NCBI GenBank assembly: GCA_947172415.1
Contig: OX359190.1
Coordinates: 3,472,001 to 3,536,000, forward strand
Length of the DNA: 64,000 nt
Direction of reading: 5' to 3'
From: Chondrosia reniformis
Taxonomy: Eukaryota; Porifera; Demospongiae; Chondrillida; Chondrillidae
Positions 1-11,429 of this stretch are shown piece after piece (position 1 is the first letter of the stretch; every line of letters begins with the position of its first letter). A program made the translations under genes and the position numbers. The notes below the pieces were generated by a model. The model saw only the letters and a program-made list of their open reading frames with translations, was not told where the DNA came from and did no database searches.

Positions 1-613
1 TCGGTTCTGATGTGGCATGCTGAGTGCAACACTCTCCAAACCATAAGTAAGGACAGGGACAATGACAGAGTTGAAGAGACGGATCTTGGTCTGTTGCTTA
101 ATCTTGCGTTGGTACCACAGAATCCTGCTGAGTGAGCTGAAGGCTCTTGAGGCCTTACTGATTCGTGCTTCTACTTCAGCATTGAGGCTGCAATCATCAC
201 TCATTGTGCTGCCAAGATATTCAAAGTTGGAGACTACCTTAACTGGGTCAGAGTCTGGTCGGAGTGTGATGGCTTCTGGTCTGGGGAATTGCTCTCTGAC
301 TGAGTCTCCAGATGGTAAGACAGCCATGGTCTTGGTCTTCTTTGTGCTGATTGTGAGGCCCATCTGCTGACACTTCTCATCCAATGATTGTAGCATGGCC
401 TTCAAGTCTTCCCATGAGGCAGCCACCAGGGTCATGTCATCGGCATACTCCAGGTCAGAGATCAAAGTCCTGCAATTGAATCTGCGGTTGCCCACGAGCA
501 TCCCTTCAGGTTGGTACAACATCACTACGCCTCGACCTAGGCTCCTATGTTGCTCTAGTGCCATGTGAATGACTGCATCAAAGTACATGTTGAACAACGT
601 AGGTGACGTATAT
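1..613 (-). mobile_element. Non-LTR retrotransposon reverse transcriptase fragment (LINE)
   Basis: The minus strand is open from about 613 to the window edge and reads as the second half of a LINE reverse transcriptase. Visible motifs are SPTLFNMYFDAV (the block before the catalytic motif), EYADDMTLVAAS with the catalytic YADD at 436-447, STKKTKTM, and FEYLGSTMSDD followed by a KASRAFSSLSRILWY thumb-like stretch. The piece is 5' truncated and continues past position 1. It sits upstream of the first visible STAT exon, so it probably lies in a STAT intron or 5' flank. The clade (RTE, CR1 or related) cannot be fixed from this fragment. Confidence 0.85.
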
Positions 614-986
614 ACACATACATACGTATGTACAGTATATATACGTATCTGTACAATAACATAGCAATAAATAGCATGAATGTTTAAAAATTAAAAAGTA
701 CACTTTTTAGATTAGTTCCCTACACTTGACAATCTTTTATTTTCATGAAGGATCCTTGGTTGCCATGATTCTTTTAGGAAAACCCAGATCCCATAGTTGG
801 CATTTTAAAGTAGTCATTAGATTCACAATGCAGCTGCCCTAATACATATTGTAGTCAAAGACTGTTCTCATATAGCTTTATTCTCTGTTTATCAATAAAT
901 TTTCAAGTAATTTATTCTTGCATGGGGTCACAAAAATGACATTATCTAACAGTACCTGGTATTGTTGCTCTTACGTGTGTACATAG
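614..986. other. AT-rich non-coding stretch upstream of STAT exon
   Basis: No coding exon or element end is recognised here. It contains ACGTA/TACGTA-rich short repeats (for example around 605-650) that recur throughout the window. It is probably a STAT intron, because the exon starting at 987 begins in mid-protein. Confidence 0.5.
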
Positions 987-3900
987 GTGTGATGCCAGTA
1001 TGAACAGTGGAGAATTACTGAACTATAAGAAGACAATGGAATTGCAGCCTTCTACTGGTGTCCTTGCCTGCACATTTAACAGCATGGTGAGCATATCACA
1101 TGCACATTACATGTACATCATGACAGTGTTCTCCATTATCGACTCGATCAATATTTTATCAAATTTATGGTGCAAACCCACAGTCGTGTCACAGGATTAC
1201 GAAATGGATGGCAATTAAATTATACCAGTTGATTGTACAATTCATGTGCAAAGACTTTGATGTGCATAGAAAAATCATGTCCTGTAATATTCCAGTGATT
1301 TTCCACTTTACAAAATGAATTTTCCTTTGCTGCATTTAACCAGTATGCTCGCTTTTCCCACGTCTTTGCTGTAGCAATTGAAGAAAATCAAGAGATCACC
1401 AGAAAGAAGAGGAAATGAGGTAATCAATGGTCCTACCTTAACACTAACACATCTCCCTATATTTACATATTCACATATCTTCATAATATCTCTATTTAGT
1501 CAGTAATGGAAGAAAAGTTTACATTGCTCTTTCAAACTCAAGTGAATATTGGTGGAGAGATTAATGTAAACATCAAAGTGATGTCACTTCCTGTAGTGGT
1601 CATTGTCCATGGCAACCAGCAGCCGCAAGCTGAATTCACAATCTTCTGGGACAACTCATTTGCAGAACCTGTAAGTGGACATTATAAAAATAGTATACAG
1701 TATTTTTCTGAATAGAGGCCCCGGCTGGAATAAAATAGAAGCCCCGGCTTCTATTTTATTGCAGTCATTTTTGACCCTGCTTCAATTCGAGCTGGGCTTC
1801 TATATAATAAGTTAAATAAAAACATTCAAAAATGAAGTTAAAAGTAGGGATGGCACTATAATAGTGATTGGTACATCTAGAAAAAGTAACGAAACAAGAA
1901 AGTGATCATATGGTAAGGCTAGCATTGCAGAAGTGGCATACTGAAACTTAACTATACACATCACTTCTATGTTTGGGCGCATCATGGATATACTAGAAGT
2001 AGGGATCGATGCGCCCAAACATAGACACCGTACTCTATGATTAGCTAAAATTGGTGTTGGTTTAGATATTCGCAGTACATTCCTCAGCCTTCAACTTAAC
2101 GGAGACATCGTAGGACTTTCGCTTTGACATCGCTACTGCAGCGGAAACTGGTTAGACATCGCGATCAGTTCGCACCTCGACTGACGTGTCTATTAGTGAT
2201 ATTCGGCCGCTATTCGAGATCGGCTTCTATTCAACAATAATTAAAATTATTATTAATTACCATTCTAATTTATTGCATGAAATTTATCAATAACAAACAC
2301 AGGACCCCCTGAAAAACCAGTTATTGACTGTTGAAGGGGCATTTTCCTGTTAAAAATATAAAATAAATAAAGAATAAAATAAGTAGACTGTAATCAATGA
2401 ATCAAAGCGTAATATCTAATAACTCACCACTATCTACTTTTCTATTTTATACATAACTACACATTAAATAATTACTTAATTTATGGATACTAAAAAACTA
2501 GAATTTATTTCTTAGCATTGATCTTAATACGTAAGCAATACTGTATTCATAAACTCTTCTATCTAATAACTCATAAACTGTTATCCGTCAAACACAAGAT
2601 ATTCCGTATATCTGCCTCCTTGTAGAATCGTAATCCATTTCAAACACCGGATTTAGTGGATTGGCCAAAGTTAGCCGAAGCTTTGAAGGCATTTTTTGCA
2701 AGTACCACTGGCAGAGGATTGACACCAGGCAATCTAAACTATTTGGCACACAAACTAATACCTTCATTAGGTAAGGGAGAAGGAAGGCCATCTTTATATA
2801 TCTGTATACCTGTCCAATGAAAAAATGGCTCCATGTCTCTTCAGGGCATGATGAGGACCCTTCCAATTACAAGGTTGGCAGGCAGGCTGTGGGAAAGGAC
2901 ACTTTGAAAGGTGTCATGTTCACCTTCTGGTCGTGGTTTTATCAGGCAAGGGAATTAGTTGTGACTTGTTTCAAAAAGGAATGGGAAGCAGGGTGATTTA
3001 ACCATCCATGTCTCTGTCCATCTATCTGTTCATTTATCCATTTCTCTACTTTGTTAAATTTTCAATTTATCAATTTATTCATCCATCCATCCTTCTATTT
3101 ACTCTTCCATCCATCTATCCATCCATCCATCCATCCATCCATCCATCCATCCGTCCGTCCATCCATCTACTCTTCCTCTGCAGTCTGATTGAAGGTTTTA
3201 TTGATAAGAATGAAGCTCACACAAAACTTGCACAGTGTGTTCCAGGTACATTTTTAATGAGATTCAGTGACACAGGCATAGGGGGCATATCAATTGCTTA
3301 TACAAGAAGTAAGCCACATGATCCAAGTGTTGGTCACATGACCCTATTATTAGTCACATGATCCAAGTGTTGGTCACATGACCCTATTGTTAGTCACATG
3401 ATCCAAGTGTTGGTCACATGACCCTATTGTTAGTCACATGATCCAAGTGTTGGTCACTTGACCCTATTACTGAAGCTGCGGTCATGTATGGTATGTATGT
3501 CAACTTGTGGATACTTCATCTGACTGTTTATTCTGTTAGATGTTGATACAATTGTTGGTTCAGAAGTTTACAGTGTTCAACCATGGACAAAGAATGACTT
3601 ACAGCATGTCCGTCCATTCTCTGCCAGGTACATATGCATGGTGTAATTGGTACCAAATGACATTCAATCTGCCAATTGGCAATTTGACTTTCTGCAAGTG
3701 AAGGCAAATGCTCCCCTCCCTTAAAGAGGCACTTTTCAGAGTGTGGTCTAGTTATTATAAGACCTTGCAAGTGTTTACTGGAGATACTGTACATTCCAAG
3801 CATGTGTATGTTATAGCAGTTGACTACACTCAACCTTTACTGGACATGTATGTGTGTGTATGTATGAAGTGTTCTAACACTGCTTGCTTACATTGTGAGC

Positions 3901-6245
3901 CATTTTATGAGATTTATTAATCCATGCTTACTCTGTATATAGGTATTCCCTAAGTGATTAGTTGAGGAAAATAGTCTATTCTAGTAATATTTACCTTAGC
4001 CTCGTATTGATGTCAACCATGTCAATAAAAAAATGGTCTTTATAGTATTTGTGGATTAAATAAATTGGTTACCTTTGAATGACAATGTGGTTACTATTTC
4101 AACTTTGGCTTTTAGATAAAAGAATCAAGCATCTTGACTGCTTCTTTGATTTTTTTCTTATCTTGATTCAGAATTAGAGATTTGGAAGAGCTGCTTTACT
4201 TGTATCCCTGTGTTTTGAAGAATGAAGCATTTGCAAAATTCTATCCACGTATGTTTAGTATGAATTACATTATAAACCCTCAGTATGTTGTGCCTGAATG
4301 GTATGCAGGTAAATATACCAACTGGAACACTACCACCTGCATCATGTCACTTTGTCTGTATTAACAGATATCCATAATTTCATTGGCTTTCCTTCATGTG
4401 ACTTATTATGTTTTAAATTGTACAATAATCTCGAGGCGTTTTGGGTTTGTTTATTTATTTATGACTTTTTTAAATTTTTTAATCAATATTATTTTAAACT
4501 ATCATTACATTTTCTATTTAAATAACTTAAATTTCTCATTACATAGCATATATTTCTCTTGAAATATTCTACGTACCTGATTGTCTTAGCCTATACAATA
4601 TACCTCATTTAAAAATAACCTTCAACATTTTAATAGTTGTGGTTTATTAATCAGTTGATGGTTCATTAAATAAACTGTGTACATCACAGTAACCTACATA
4701 AGTTCTTGTTAAGATTCACAGTTAGGGTAATTTGAGACTCCCAATTCCTTGGATCTCATATTGTCTGGATAAGTGAGGTTTTATGTACTCTTTCTTATTG
4801 GCCCATTCAGAGCCTATTGATGAGTCAGCAGATCCAGCTAAGTATGTGGGATGCACTGTGGTGGTCTCGCTACACCCTCCTGGATCATCCCGAACAAACA
4901 CTGAAGTTTCAATGTGAGTATACATAACTGTTGTATACTGTTGTATACCTGTTGTATACCTGTTGTATACCTGTTCAATGTTTTAAGGTATCTGTTTAAT
5001 GTAAAACAATAATTTTAATTTTAAACACTGATAATAAGGAGAATTTTTGAGACTTGATTGAAATGGTCACTTTAAGTAGAGACTGTCATAGAGAGGTGAC
5101 CATTCCACTGTACACGGAGTGTTCCTCACTTTGTTGCAGGTCCTTACCTCCGAGCAGTCCGATGATAAGGCCAGACAGCATTGGACAGCCCTCCCCCATG
5201 CCACAATACAGGTTACATGTAAGTGTATACCAACATGTGTGCATGCATGTATACATACAGATTAGCCTATGGATGGTGGTAACCAAAAACCCATGGATGA
5301 CAGCATTGTCTGGATTGGTTGGCTATCTTAACCCATTGCTTAAGATAGCCTCTCTCACGTTCATACTTGTGTGTGTCTGTGTGCATGTATATGTAGATTC
5401 ATACTGTGACTTGTGGTAGTCAGTGGACATCTATGACCCTATTAGGATTACATCATCATCAGCACTATTTAAGATCTCTCACTTGAAATGGGCTAATGCA
5501 GGTCAGCTTGATCTGGCATAGCACTGGTGGTGTTTTGGATTTGGTTTCCAGTATTTGTTTGCAATACTTTAATGAAACGGTTGTGGTTTGATTGTTATAT
5601 ACGTAATAGACTACAATACTTTGTTAATAACTGATCACTTTTTCCTACCACAGAACCAGCCCTCTCCATTGCAACCTTTTGGAGTGAGTCATTGCATAAT
5701 ACTCACACTTGTTTATTAGAAACAGATAATTACTTACTGAATACATATTATAAGTGTTTACAAACAGCTATCTCAACAGAAGAACAAAGAGTCCAAGAAG
5801 GCTCTTGTATCCTCGTCCAAAGCTATCTAGGTTTAATTTTCTATAATTCTGAACTTACAGTTTTCTCTCTCCTTTTTATCCTGTACGTAGTATGGTATGT
5901 ATAAAAAGAATACTCATATAAAATTCTTCATAGGTAGAAAGTATTTAGATCAGTGAATGCTAAATTATTAGACAAATGTGATTTCTAGTAAATAAATTCA
6001 GTTAAAATACTCTAAATTGTATCTTCACTGTTTTAAGGCATACGTATCTGAGGTATTTGTTACATTTAGTCCTATTAGAATGCCACTTGCCATGATATTG
6101 GTGGAATCATGTTTTATTAGTGTTTTACATACCTACCATTTTTCATTTTTCCTCCAAATAGAATGAACATGAAGAATTTCCCCAACCTCCAGGCGCACAG
6201 GGACTGTTTAATTCTACTTTTGATGGGCGATCACTTTACCACTAA
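987..6245 (+). CDS. STAT transcription factor, C-terminal two thirds (12 exons)
   Basis: STAT proteins are latent transcription factors that dimerise through SH2-phosphotyrosine contacts. Exons whose phases fit: 987-1086, 1375-1419, 1500-1670, 2626-2770, 2845-2992, 3184-3308, 3540-3627, 4172-4248, 4811-4913, 5140-5218, 5654-5683, 6162-6245 (TAA), giving about 397 residues. Landmarks: SLPVVVI (DNA-binding domain, exon 3), [12 protein letters not shown] (linker), FTFWSWF, SH2 block [10 protein letters not shown] with the phosphotyrosine-binding Arg, [12 protein letters not shown], the expected activating Tyr in DPAKYVGC (exon 9), then a short proline-rich tail ending RSLYH. N-terminal and coiled-coil parts lie upstream of the window. 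No in-frame stop or frameshift was seen, so this is probably the functional parent of the two partial copies at 20.4 and 38.0 kb. Exon edges are by eye. Confidence 0.88.
1709..2232. mobile_element. MITE-like element in STAT intron
   Basis: The left end begins TGAATAGAGGCCCCGGCTG. The right end, read on the minus strand, begins TGAATAGAAGCCGATCTC, so the two form imperfect terminal inverted repeats. Internally there is a hairpin with 15-bp arms at 1729-1743 and 1746-1760, and a second perfect palindrome at 1967-2024. No transposase frame is seen. It lies between STAT exons 3 and 4. The superfamily is not assigned. Confidence 0.5.
1967..2024. repeat. Perfect 17-bp inverted repeat, 24-nt loop
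   Basis: Arm 1967-1983 (CTATGTTTGGGCGCATC) is the exact reverse complement of 2008-2024. Such a perfect GC-containing hairpin is conspicuous in this AT-rich intron. It sits inside the MITE-like element at 1709-2232, so it may be a nested element end. Confidence 0.8.
3080..3170. repeat. (ATCC)n microsatellite at duplication breakpoint
   Basis: Tandem ATCC/ATCT/GTCC tetranucleotides fill the STAT intron just upstream of the SH2 exon at 3184. The same kind of repeat (CCATCC, CCGTCC) marks both block junctions, at about 20365-20395 and 37915-37970, where collagen sequence switches to STAT sequence. Confidence 0.9.
3315..3470. repeat. 40-bp tandem repeat (about 4 copies) in STAT intron
   Basis: A 40-bp monomer containing CACATGATCC and GGTCACATGACCC repeats with starts at 3315, 3355, 3395 and 3435. 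It lies just downstream of the SH2 exon. The U3 copy (about 38130-38225) has fewer and more divergent monomers, and U2 has only a remnant. Confidence 0.9.
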
Positions 6246-6825
6246 TCATCGAGCCACCGAAAATCGCTATTTGTTACTACCACTTCAACTTTTGTTTCTT
6301 TCCTAGACAACATTCTTAGCATCTCAGCTTGCCCTTCTCTCCATTCTTATCTAATATGTGTGCTTAGTGTATCTCTTTTTATAAACACACACTCACACAC
6401 AAATGTAATAATCCACAGGAAGTTACTAGAGTTTGTATTTAAACATTATTGTTTGTATGCTGCAGCTAAATAATCCATTTTATATTTGTATGATTAATGA
6501 TTACTGTAAAATGCTAATTGTCGCAACCATCAAAGCATCTATATATATGAGGCTGCATGCATGGTTTTAAAAGTGCATTTCCTGCAGGAATGGTTTCTGC
6601 CTCATGTTATATAGGCTATTTAATAGCCATAAATAAAGACATTTAAAAATGAACTTATATAGAAAACAGGATGGCCAGACCAAACTAAACTGATGAAATG
6701 TTACAAAATGTGTCACTTTGTAAACAAGCAACTCTGACAGTATTTCAATAATACAAGTTCTCAAATCACCATCACACTCTCCCAAGTTGTCAGTTGGTGT
6801 TGGTTGCTAAAGTGTATGGACCTAC
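6246..6825. other. Spacer between STAT and CARD remnants
   Basis: No exon is recognised. The first part (to about 6590) is conserved in U2 (22767-23125) and U3 (40848-41200), as expected for STAT 3' UTR and flank. The segment that in U2 and U3 carries possible minus-strand exons (23.3-23.8 and 41.46-42.0 kb) is missing here. Confidence 0.5.
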
Positions 6826-7273
6826 CCATATTCTGGTGTCCCCTTCCAGTCTGTTAGTCACTTCTTCATGTACGTTTATACATAGTCTCTTACAGAAAAT
6901 ATAAACACTTGGAAGTATTTTACTTCTCAAGTGTTCCAAAAAGATTTCGTATTGATTATCCGACAAATGTCATCTGTAATTAGCTGTGTTCCATCCACTC
7001 CTTGCAAGAGTTGGTTGGCAATTTCTTTGATACTATTATTGCATTAATTATTAAATTATTATGCAATAAACTGAAAACGTCACACAACAGCTGTTTTACA
7101 GTGAATATGTACTCACCATCACACTCCCGAGTTGTCAGATGGTGTTGTATGACTAACAACTTCAGGTCCTCCAGCAGCTGTTTCTATGCCAGTACAGGCC
7201 TAGGCTAGGTAGACTGGTCTTTATAGAGAAGGAACTGGTCTCCATTAAATCAAAGACCATCAGTCATAGCAAA
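6826..7273 (-). pseudogene. Degenerate linker-CARD module, U1
   Basis: Minus strand 7273-7117 resembles the linker exon of the GTPase genes (QFLLYKDQST, then a PSDNSG-like end before a GTGAGT donor) but carries stops and a small insertion. It is followed by 7043-6826, a CARD-like exon (ANQLLQGVDGTQL, FLEHLRSK) that lacks its 5' part and has an internal deletion compared with 44429-44742 and 24026-24344. No Death-domain exons follow it. It is a decayed second death-fold gene downstream of the GTPase gene. Confidence 0.6.
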
Positions 7274-7439
7274 CTACATAGAATATGAAAATAAAACACT
7301 GGGCATGCAAGGTGTATGAACATGTTATACTAGAGTGATAGTTGCAATTTGTGTAACTATACTACTAGGCAACCAGTTTCTCCTCTATTAAAAGGCTACA
7401 ATGTAATTAAATAATTTTGGAACAGAAAAATTACTCAAA

Positions 7440-7668
7440 ATTTGACAAATCAATTTTATTATATACTTATATCAACAGGGTTATACTCTTCTCCGCATTG
7501 CCTTATACGTATATACATTTTTCTCTCTTGTTGTAAAGATTCGCATAGAGCTTATTTACCTTCTCTACCAGTTGTTCAAAATACCTTTCTGGCAAATTTT
7601 ATCATGTATTATGTAAGAATGTATTACATGTAGCAGTGCTGGTATCGTCCAGAAGGGACCCAGCGCCA

Positions 7669-7725
<57 letters not shown>

Positions 7726-7990
7726 GAGGTAGCCGCAGACTGTACAAAACAGAAACAGTAGCATCTGTAATTCAGAGACATTACAAACATGTTTCATACT
7801 TCATTGGACTTGCTACACACTGCTACTTGTAGCTAGATAGTCTACCTCTCTGAGGTTGTTCGGGTCAACTGGTTTGATTTTCACTGCACTAGCTGTAACA
7901 AGCTTCCTCTATACAATCCATGATTGACTACAGACCAGTAGTCATGTATACTTCCATTTTATGTTCTAATCTACACTGAGACATCTCTCT
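7440..7990 (-). pseudogene. Decayed copy of the coiled-coil gene, U1
   Basis: The stretch is collinear with the coiled-coil gene at 54702-55114. The 3' part (7460-7800) matches its second exon and the 7855-7970 part matches its first exon. The reading frame is destroyed: a (CA)n array interrupts the exon, the donor GTAAGT has become ATAAGT, and the start region no longer opens the homologous frame. Confidence 0.6.
7672..7722. repeat. (CA)n microsatellite
   Basis: An uninterrupted CA dinucleotide run of about 25 units. It is absent from the homologous position in the coiled-coil gene near 54880 (which reads CGCACGCAG), so it expanded inside a former exon. Confidence 0.95.
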
Positions 7991-8211
7991 CAACTGGAAC
8001 AGGTCGACACCATATATTTTACAAAACGTATTTTTGTCCCTAAACATGAACTGATGAAGGGAGAAGTATTTAGTGTGTATAATATACCATGGTCCAAGGA
8101 TTTTATATAAATTAACAATTAACAAATAGAAATTAAAACTGATTGACTAAATAAGTTAAAAATTGAGCAAGTTACAAATATAGAGACGAGAGAGACGGAT
8201 AAATTTGAAAG

Positions 8212-11200
8212 CTACATTCCAAATTTGAAATCAGTTTTCAGTTTCTCAAGAATCTCTTCATGAATCTGATAGTCATTAGATGTTCGTTGAAGAACTGTAC
8301 AAAACAGCTTCAAACTCTCCTCCGTACCAGCATTCAGTAAGTGCTTTAAGAAGATTTTGTTTGCTTCCTTTTTGCTCTTTGCATTCTCAATCTCATCATA
8401 CACCTCTTCAGTAACCAGTGACATTCCATCCACTCCCTGGTAGAGGTGGTCACATATCTTGTCGACAGTGAGGTTTCCCAAGAGGTAAACCCAGTGATTG
8501 CCTTTGAGCTTTTCTTTCCAGCTCTCTGTACCAAAATAATATAAACACTGAGTCATTCAACAATACTATGTGCAAAATTATGTACATAAATGTACATAAA
8601 AGCAAAATTTAATGTGCATTATTTAGTGTTACAGTGAATACGCACTCACCATCACACTCTACTGAGTTGTCAGATGGGTTTGGCTGTCCAACAACTCCGG
8701 GTCCTCCAGTACAGGTAGACTGGTCTTTATAGAGAAGGAACTGGTCTCCATCAAATTCCACATTACCAGCCACGCTCAACTATATATTCAGAAGCAGATA
8801 TAAAAATCAATAAATTACTTGTGTTGAAAGAATAACAATAATAGAGACAGTAGCAGAAGATCACAATGTAAAATAGACGTACAGTCAAAAATTGTTATAT
8901 ATTCGTGAAAAAACCTATCTGTTGAAAAATAATATTATGAAAACTTACATTGGTGTCACTGTCCTGTTCCTTAGCAACCCAAACAGACTCTCTTGGAGTT
9001 AGTCCAGTCATCTTGTTCAGTCTGGTACACAGACCTGTTCTCTGGTTGTCACCTTCAAATCGCAAAAGATGCAAACTGGAGCCCTCACAATTCTGGTGAC
9101 TGCAAATGACCCCATTCTCTAAAGTGGCTTTCTCCTCAAGAAACTCTGCATCAAATACTACCTCACTCACGTAACAAATGCGCTCGTACATCTCCCTTCT
9201 GATGTGCCTGCAGAGCTCAGTCAAGGACAGACTTAGCTTGGGAAAGTGCTGAGGAACCAACAGTTGGAGTTGAATGAGGTCTTCCTTTTGGGAAAGAGCA
9301 ATGTGGGCATCTTCTTGTGTGAAAAAGAACTGTGTACAGCCTGATTGGTTGTGATAGTACCTCCACTGCCTTCCTCTCAGCTGGACTGGGCTGACTTCCT
9401 CCTCCTTGAGTGCTTGTCTGCCACTGGCAATGTCCACAGCCAGTCTGTGGAATAGACCAGTCGGTACACAGCTGTATCTGTGATGTTGGTACTTGGAATG
9501 AAAGGAGAAAGTGAATCCCAGAGTGGCCACAGATGCTTCAGGTAGGTGGATCTCCCTTTCAGGAAGGGCTGTTGGAATGAAGTAGTGTGTCTCCTTCTCT
9601 CTCGCTTTGGCTGCAATACCAATTTTTACCAAGACCTCCAGGAGCCATCTTGTTGGGATGTCAGCATCAATGCCTAGCTCTTGAAACAAATCTTCAGAAG
9701 TTGCTTCAGGAATTTCTCCAGTTTTCTTAAAAATACGTAATTCTGGATGAGACAATTTACTTGGGCCATACTGGACTGATAGCACTTTGGACATTTCCTT
9801 GTACAGAAAGGTTGCATCTGTACAGATCCACTGCTCTTTGTACTCACCCAGGTCAAAGTACAAATAGAACCCAAGGCAATGAAACAGGTTCAGCAGTGTA
9901 AGGAATTGTCCGTCAGCATCTACCGGTTGGATGTATTGGCATCGGAGGCAGAACTCTTTCAGTTCTGTGAACTTCCACATCTTCTTTTTCACGCTAGATG
10001 TGATTAGTTGCAGGCAAAACCAAACTTTGGGAACTTTCAATGCTAACCGATTCTTGGAAGCTGTAAGCTGAGAGCGAAGGGCATTAACTACTTTGCAAGT
10101 GTGATCCTTCATCGCGCTGTCTCCCTGTAGTTGACTGTCTAATAGAAAGTAGCTACCAGCACCTTCGTAGACAACTGCTTCTGGGGGAAAAACCCTGTTG
10201 CCATCATAAGGCTTGTTGTCCATTTCCTCTAAAACCTTCTTGTTGTGGTCCAGTAGAGTTCTCTTAGCATCAGGATCTTCAGGAAGATGGGAAAGGTGAG
10301 TGCCAACAAGGAAAATGCGAAGTTGGGGCTCATTAGGCATGTCAAATGCTTTCAACTGCCGCTTGCTCTTCATAGACATTGTGTAGGCAGCTGTAATGGA
10401 CTCCTTCATTAATTCCCAGGTTGAACGGCTGTTGGCGTTCTTCTCTTCAGTGACTCCATCTCGACAGAAAGCATTGACATACGGATCTGTCAACCTCTCT
10501 GAAGCTTTAAAGACATGCAGAAAGTTGCAGGGAAAGTCCAGTAGGAGTGGAACGACATTCTGAAAGGAGGGCTGGCCTCCTGTGTCAAGGAGGTAAATGA
10601 ACTTACACTTCTTTTCATCAAATTCTGCTTCAGTGGAGAGCTTGTGCTTCAGCAGGAACCTGTCCCTGGCTTGCTCCAGTAGATCTAATGGGTCTTGCAC
10701 TGCTAAAGCCTCATTGGTATCATCTCTATGGCTAGGAGGAGGCGGAGGGGAGTTGGAGACGTCGGTTGGCAGCTTGGTCGTCTCACTGGCTACCTCTGGT
10801 GCCTTGATGATACCATCAGGCAAAGTGGCATCATTAGATGAAGCCTGTGGAAGAGAGGCAGGTGGGACTTCTAGAGTGCCGCCTGGAAAGACCTCCCTTT
10901 TCTCCATCTTAACCTTTGAAATAAGCTGCCCTAGCTTTTCATCTGTTAAAACTTTCCAGGAAGAACCAACTGCCAAACATTTAATGAAATCATACTTCTC
11001 TTCCTCTCCCTGGCTCCCCTTCCCCTGGCCTTCCTTTCCCTGGCTCCCCTTCCCCTGGCCTTCCTCTCCCTGGCTCCCCTTCCCCTGGCCTTCCTCTCCC
11101 TGGCTCCCCTTCCCCTGGCCTTCCTCTCCCTGGCTTCCCTTCCCCTGGCCTTCCACTCCCTGGCTTCCCTTCCCCTGGCCTTCCATTCTCTGGTTTTCTT

Positions 11201-11429
11201 CTCTCTGGTATTCCTCTAACCGATCTGTTCTTCCATTGTCAGCAATTGTGGCCACTTCAGGAGCTTCCAGCACTCCAGTGCTAGTTTTGTCTTCTCTTGC
11301 TGTGTTGTAGAGTAGGTAGTGCTTCAGTGAGGTTTTACCAACTCGAGGGCCTCCTGTTAGGAAACAGTAAAAGATGTTAACCTCAACGGAGCCATGCCCT
11401 TCTATGGCTTCTTCATACCATTGGGGCGC
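8212..11429 (-). CDS. P-loop GTPase-COR-CARD protein, U1 copy
   Basis: Three phase-consistent exons: 11429-8949, 8779-8650 and 8525-8212 (TAG), about 974 residues from the first visible exon; 5' exons were not found. Exon 1 starts with a ROC-like GTPase: Walker A GGPRVGKTS at residues 26-34, G3-like DTGGQ at about 282-286 and LVGTH at about 374-378 in the G4 position. Between Walker A and G3 lie six EGQGKGSQGE-type decapeptides and a proline-rich stretch. A COR-like half follows (KVWFCLQLITS, LNLFHCLGFYLYFDL, WICTDATFLYKEM). The middle exon is a Cys-containing linker (TCTGGPGVV). The last exon is a helical death-fold domain, best read as CARD-like (VDHLYQGVDG-type helices, EEVYDEIENAKSKKEA, ending TDFKFGM). 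It is probably a cytoplasmic signalling scaffold or immune sensor; that role is inferred from domains only. Confidence 0.78.
11009..11193 (-). repeat. 30-bp in-frame coding minisatellite (GEEGQGKGSQ)
   Basis: Six near-identical 30-bp units encode ten-residue Gly/Gln/Lys/Glu repeats in the GTPase gene. U2 has two units (about 27610-27670) and U3 about five (about 47155-47300). The number changes without disturbing frame, so this is a length-variable hydrophilic insert. Confidence 0.9.

Noticed and set aside
3528-3833. 101-codon minus-strand frame over a STAT exon, repeated in U2
   Set aside because: It is antisense to the SH2-region exon 3540-3627 and owes its conservation to the duplication.
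5054-5419. 121-codon plus-strand frame over STAT exon 10
   Set aside because: It includes the exon in the wrong extent and reads through intron sequence. The splice-based model with the 5140-5218 exon explains the conservation.
7565-7790. Cys-Val repeat proteins
   Set aside because: Translation of a CA microsatellite inside a dead exon.
10597-11310. 237-codon plus-strand frame rich in Pro-Trp-Leu repeats
   Set aside because: It is the antisense shadow of the GTPase exon and its 30-bp coding repeat. The same shadow appears in U2 and U3, and the minus strand carries recognisable domains.
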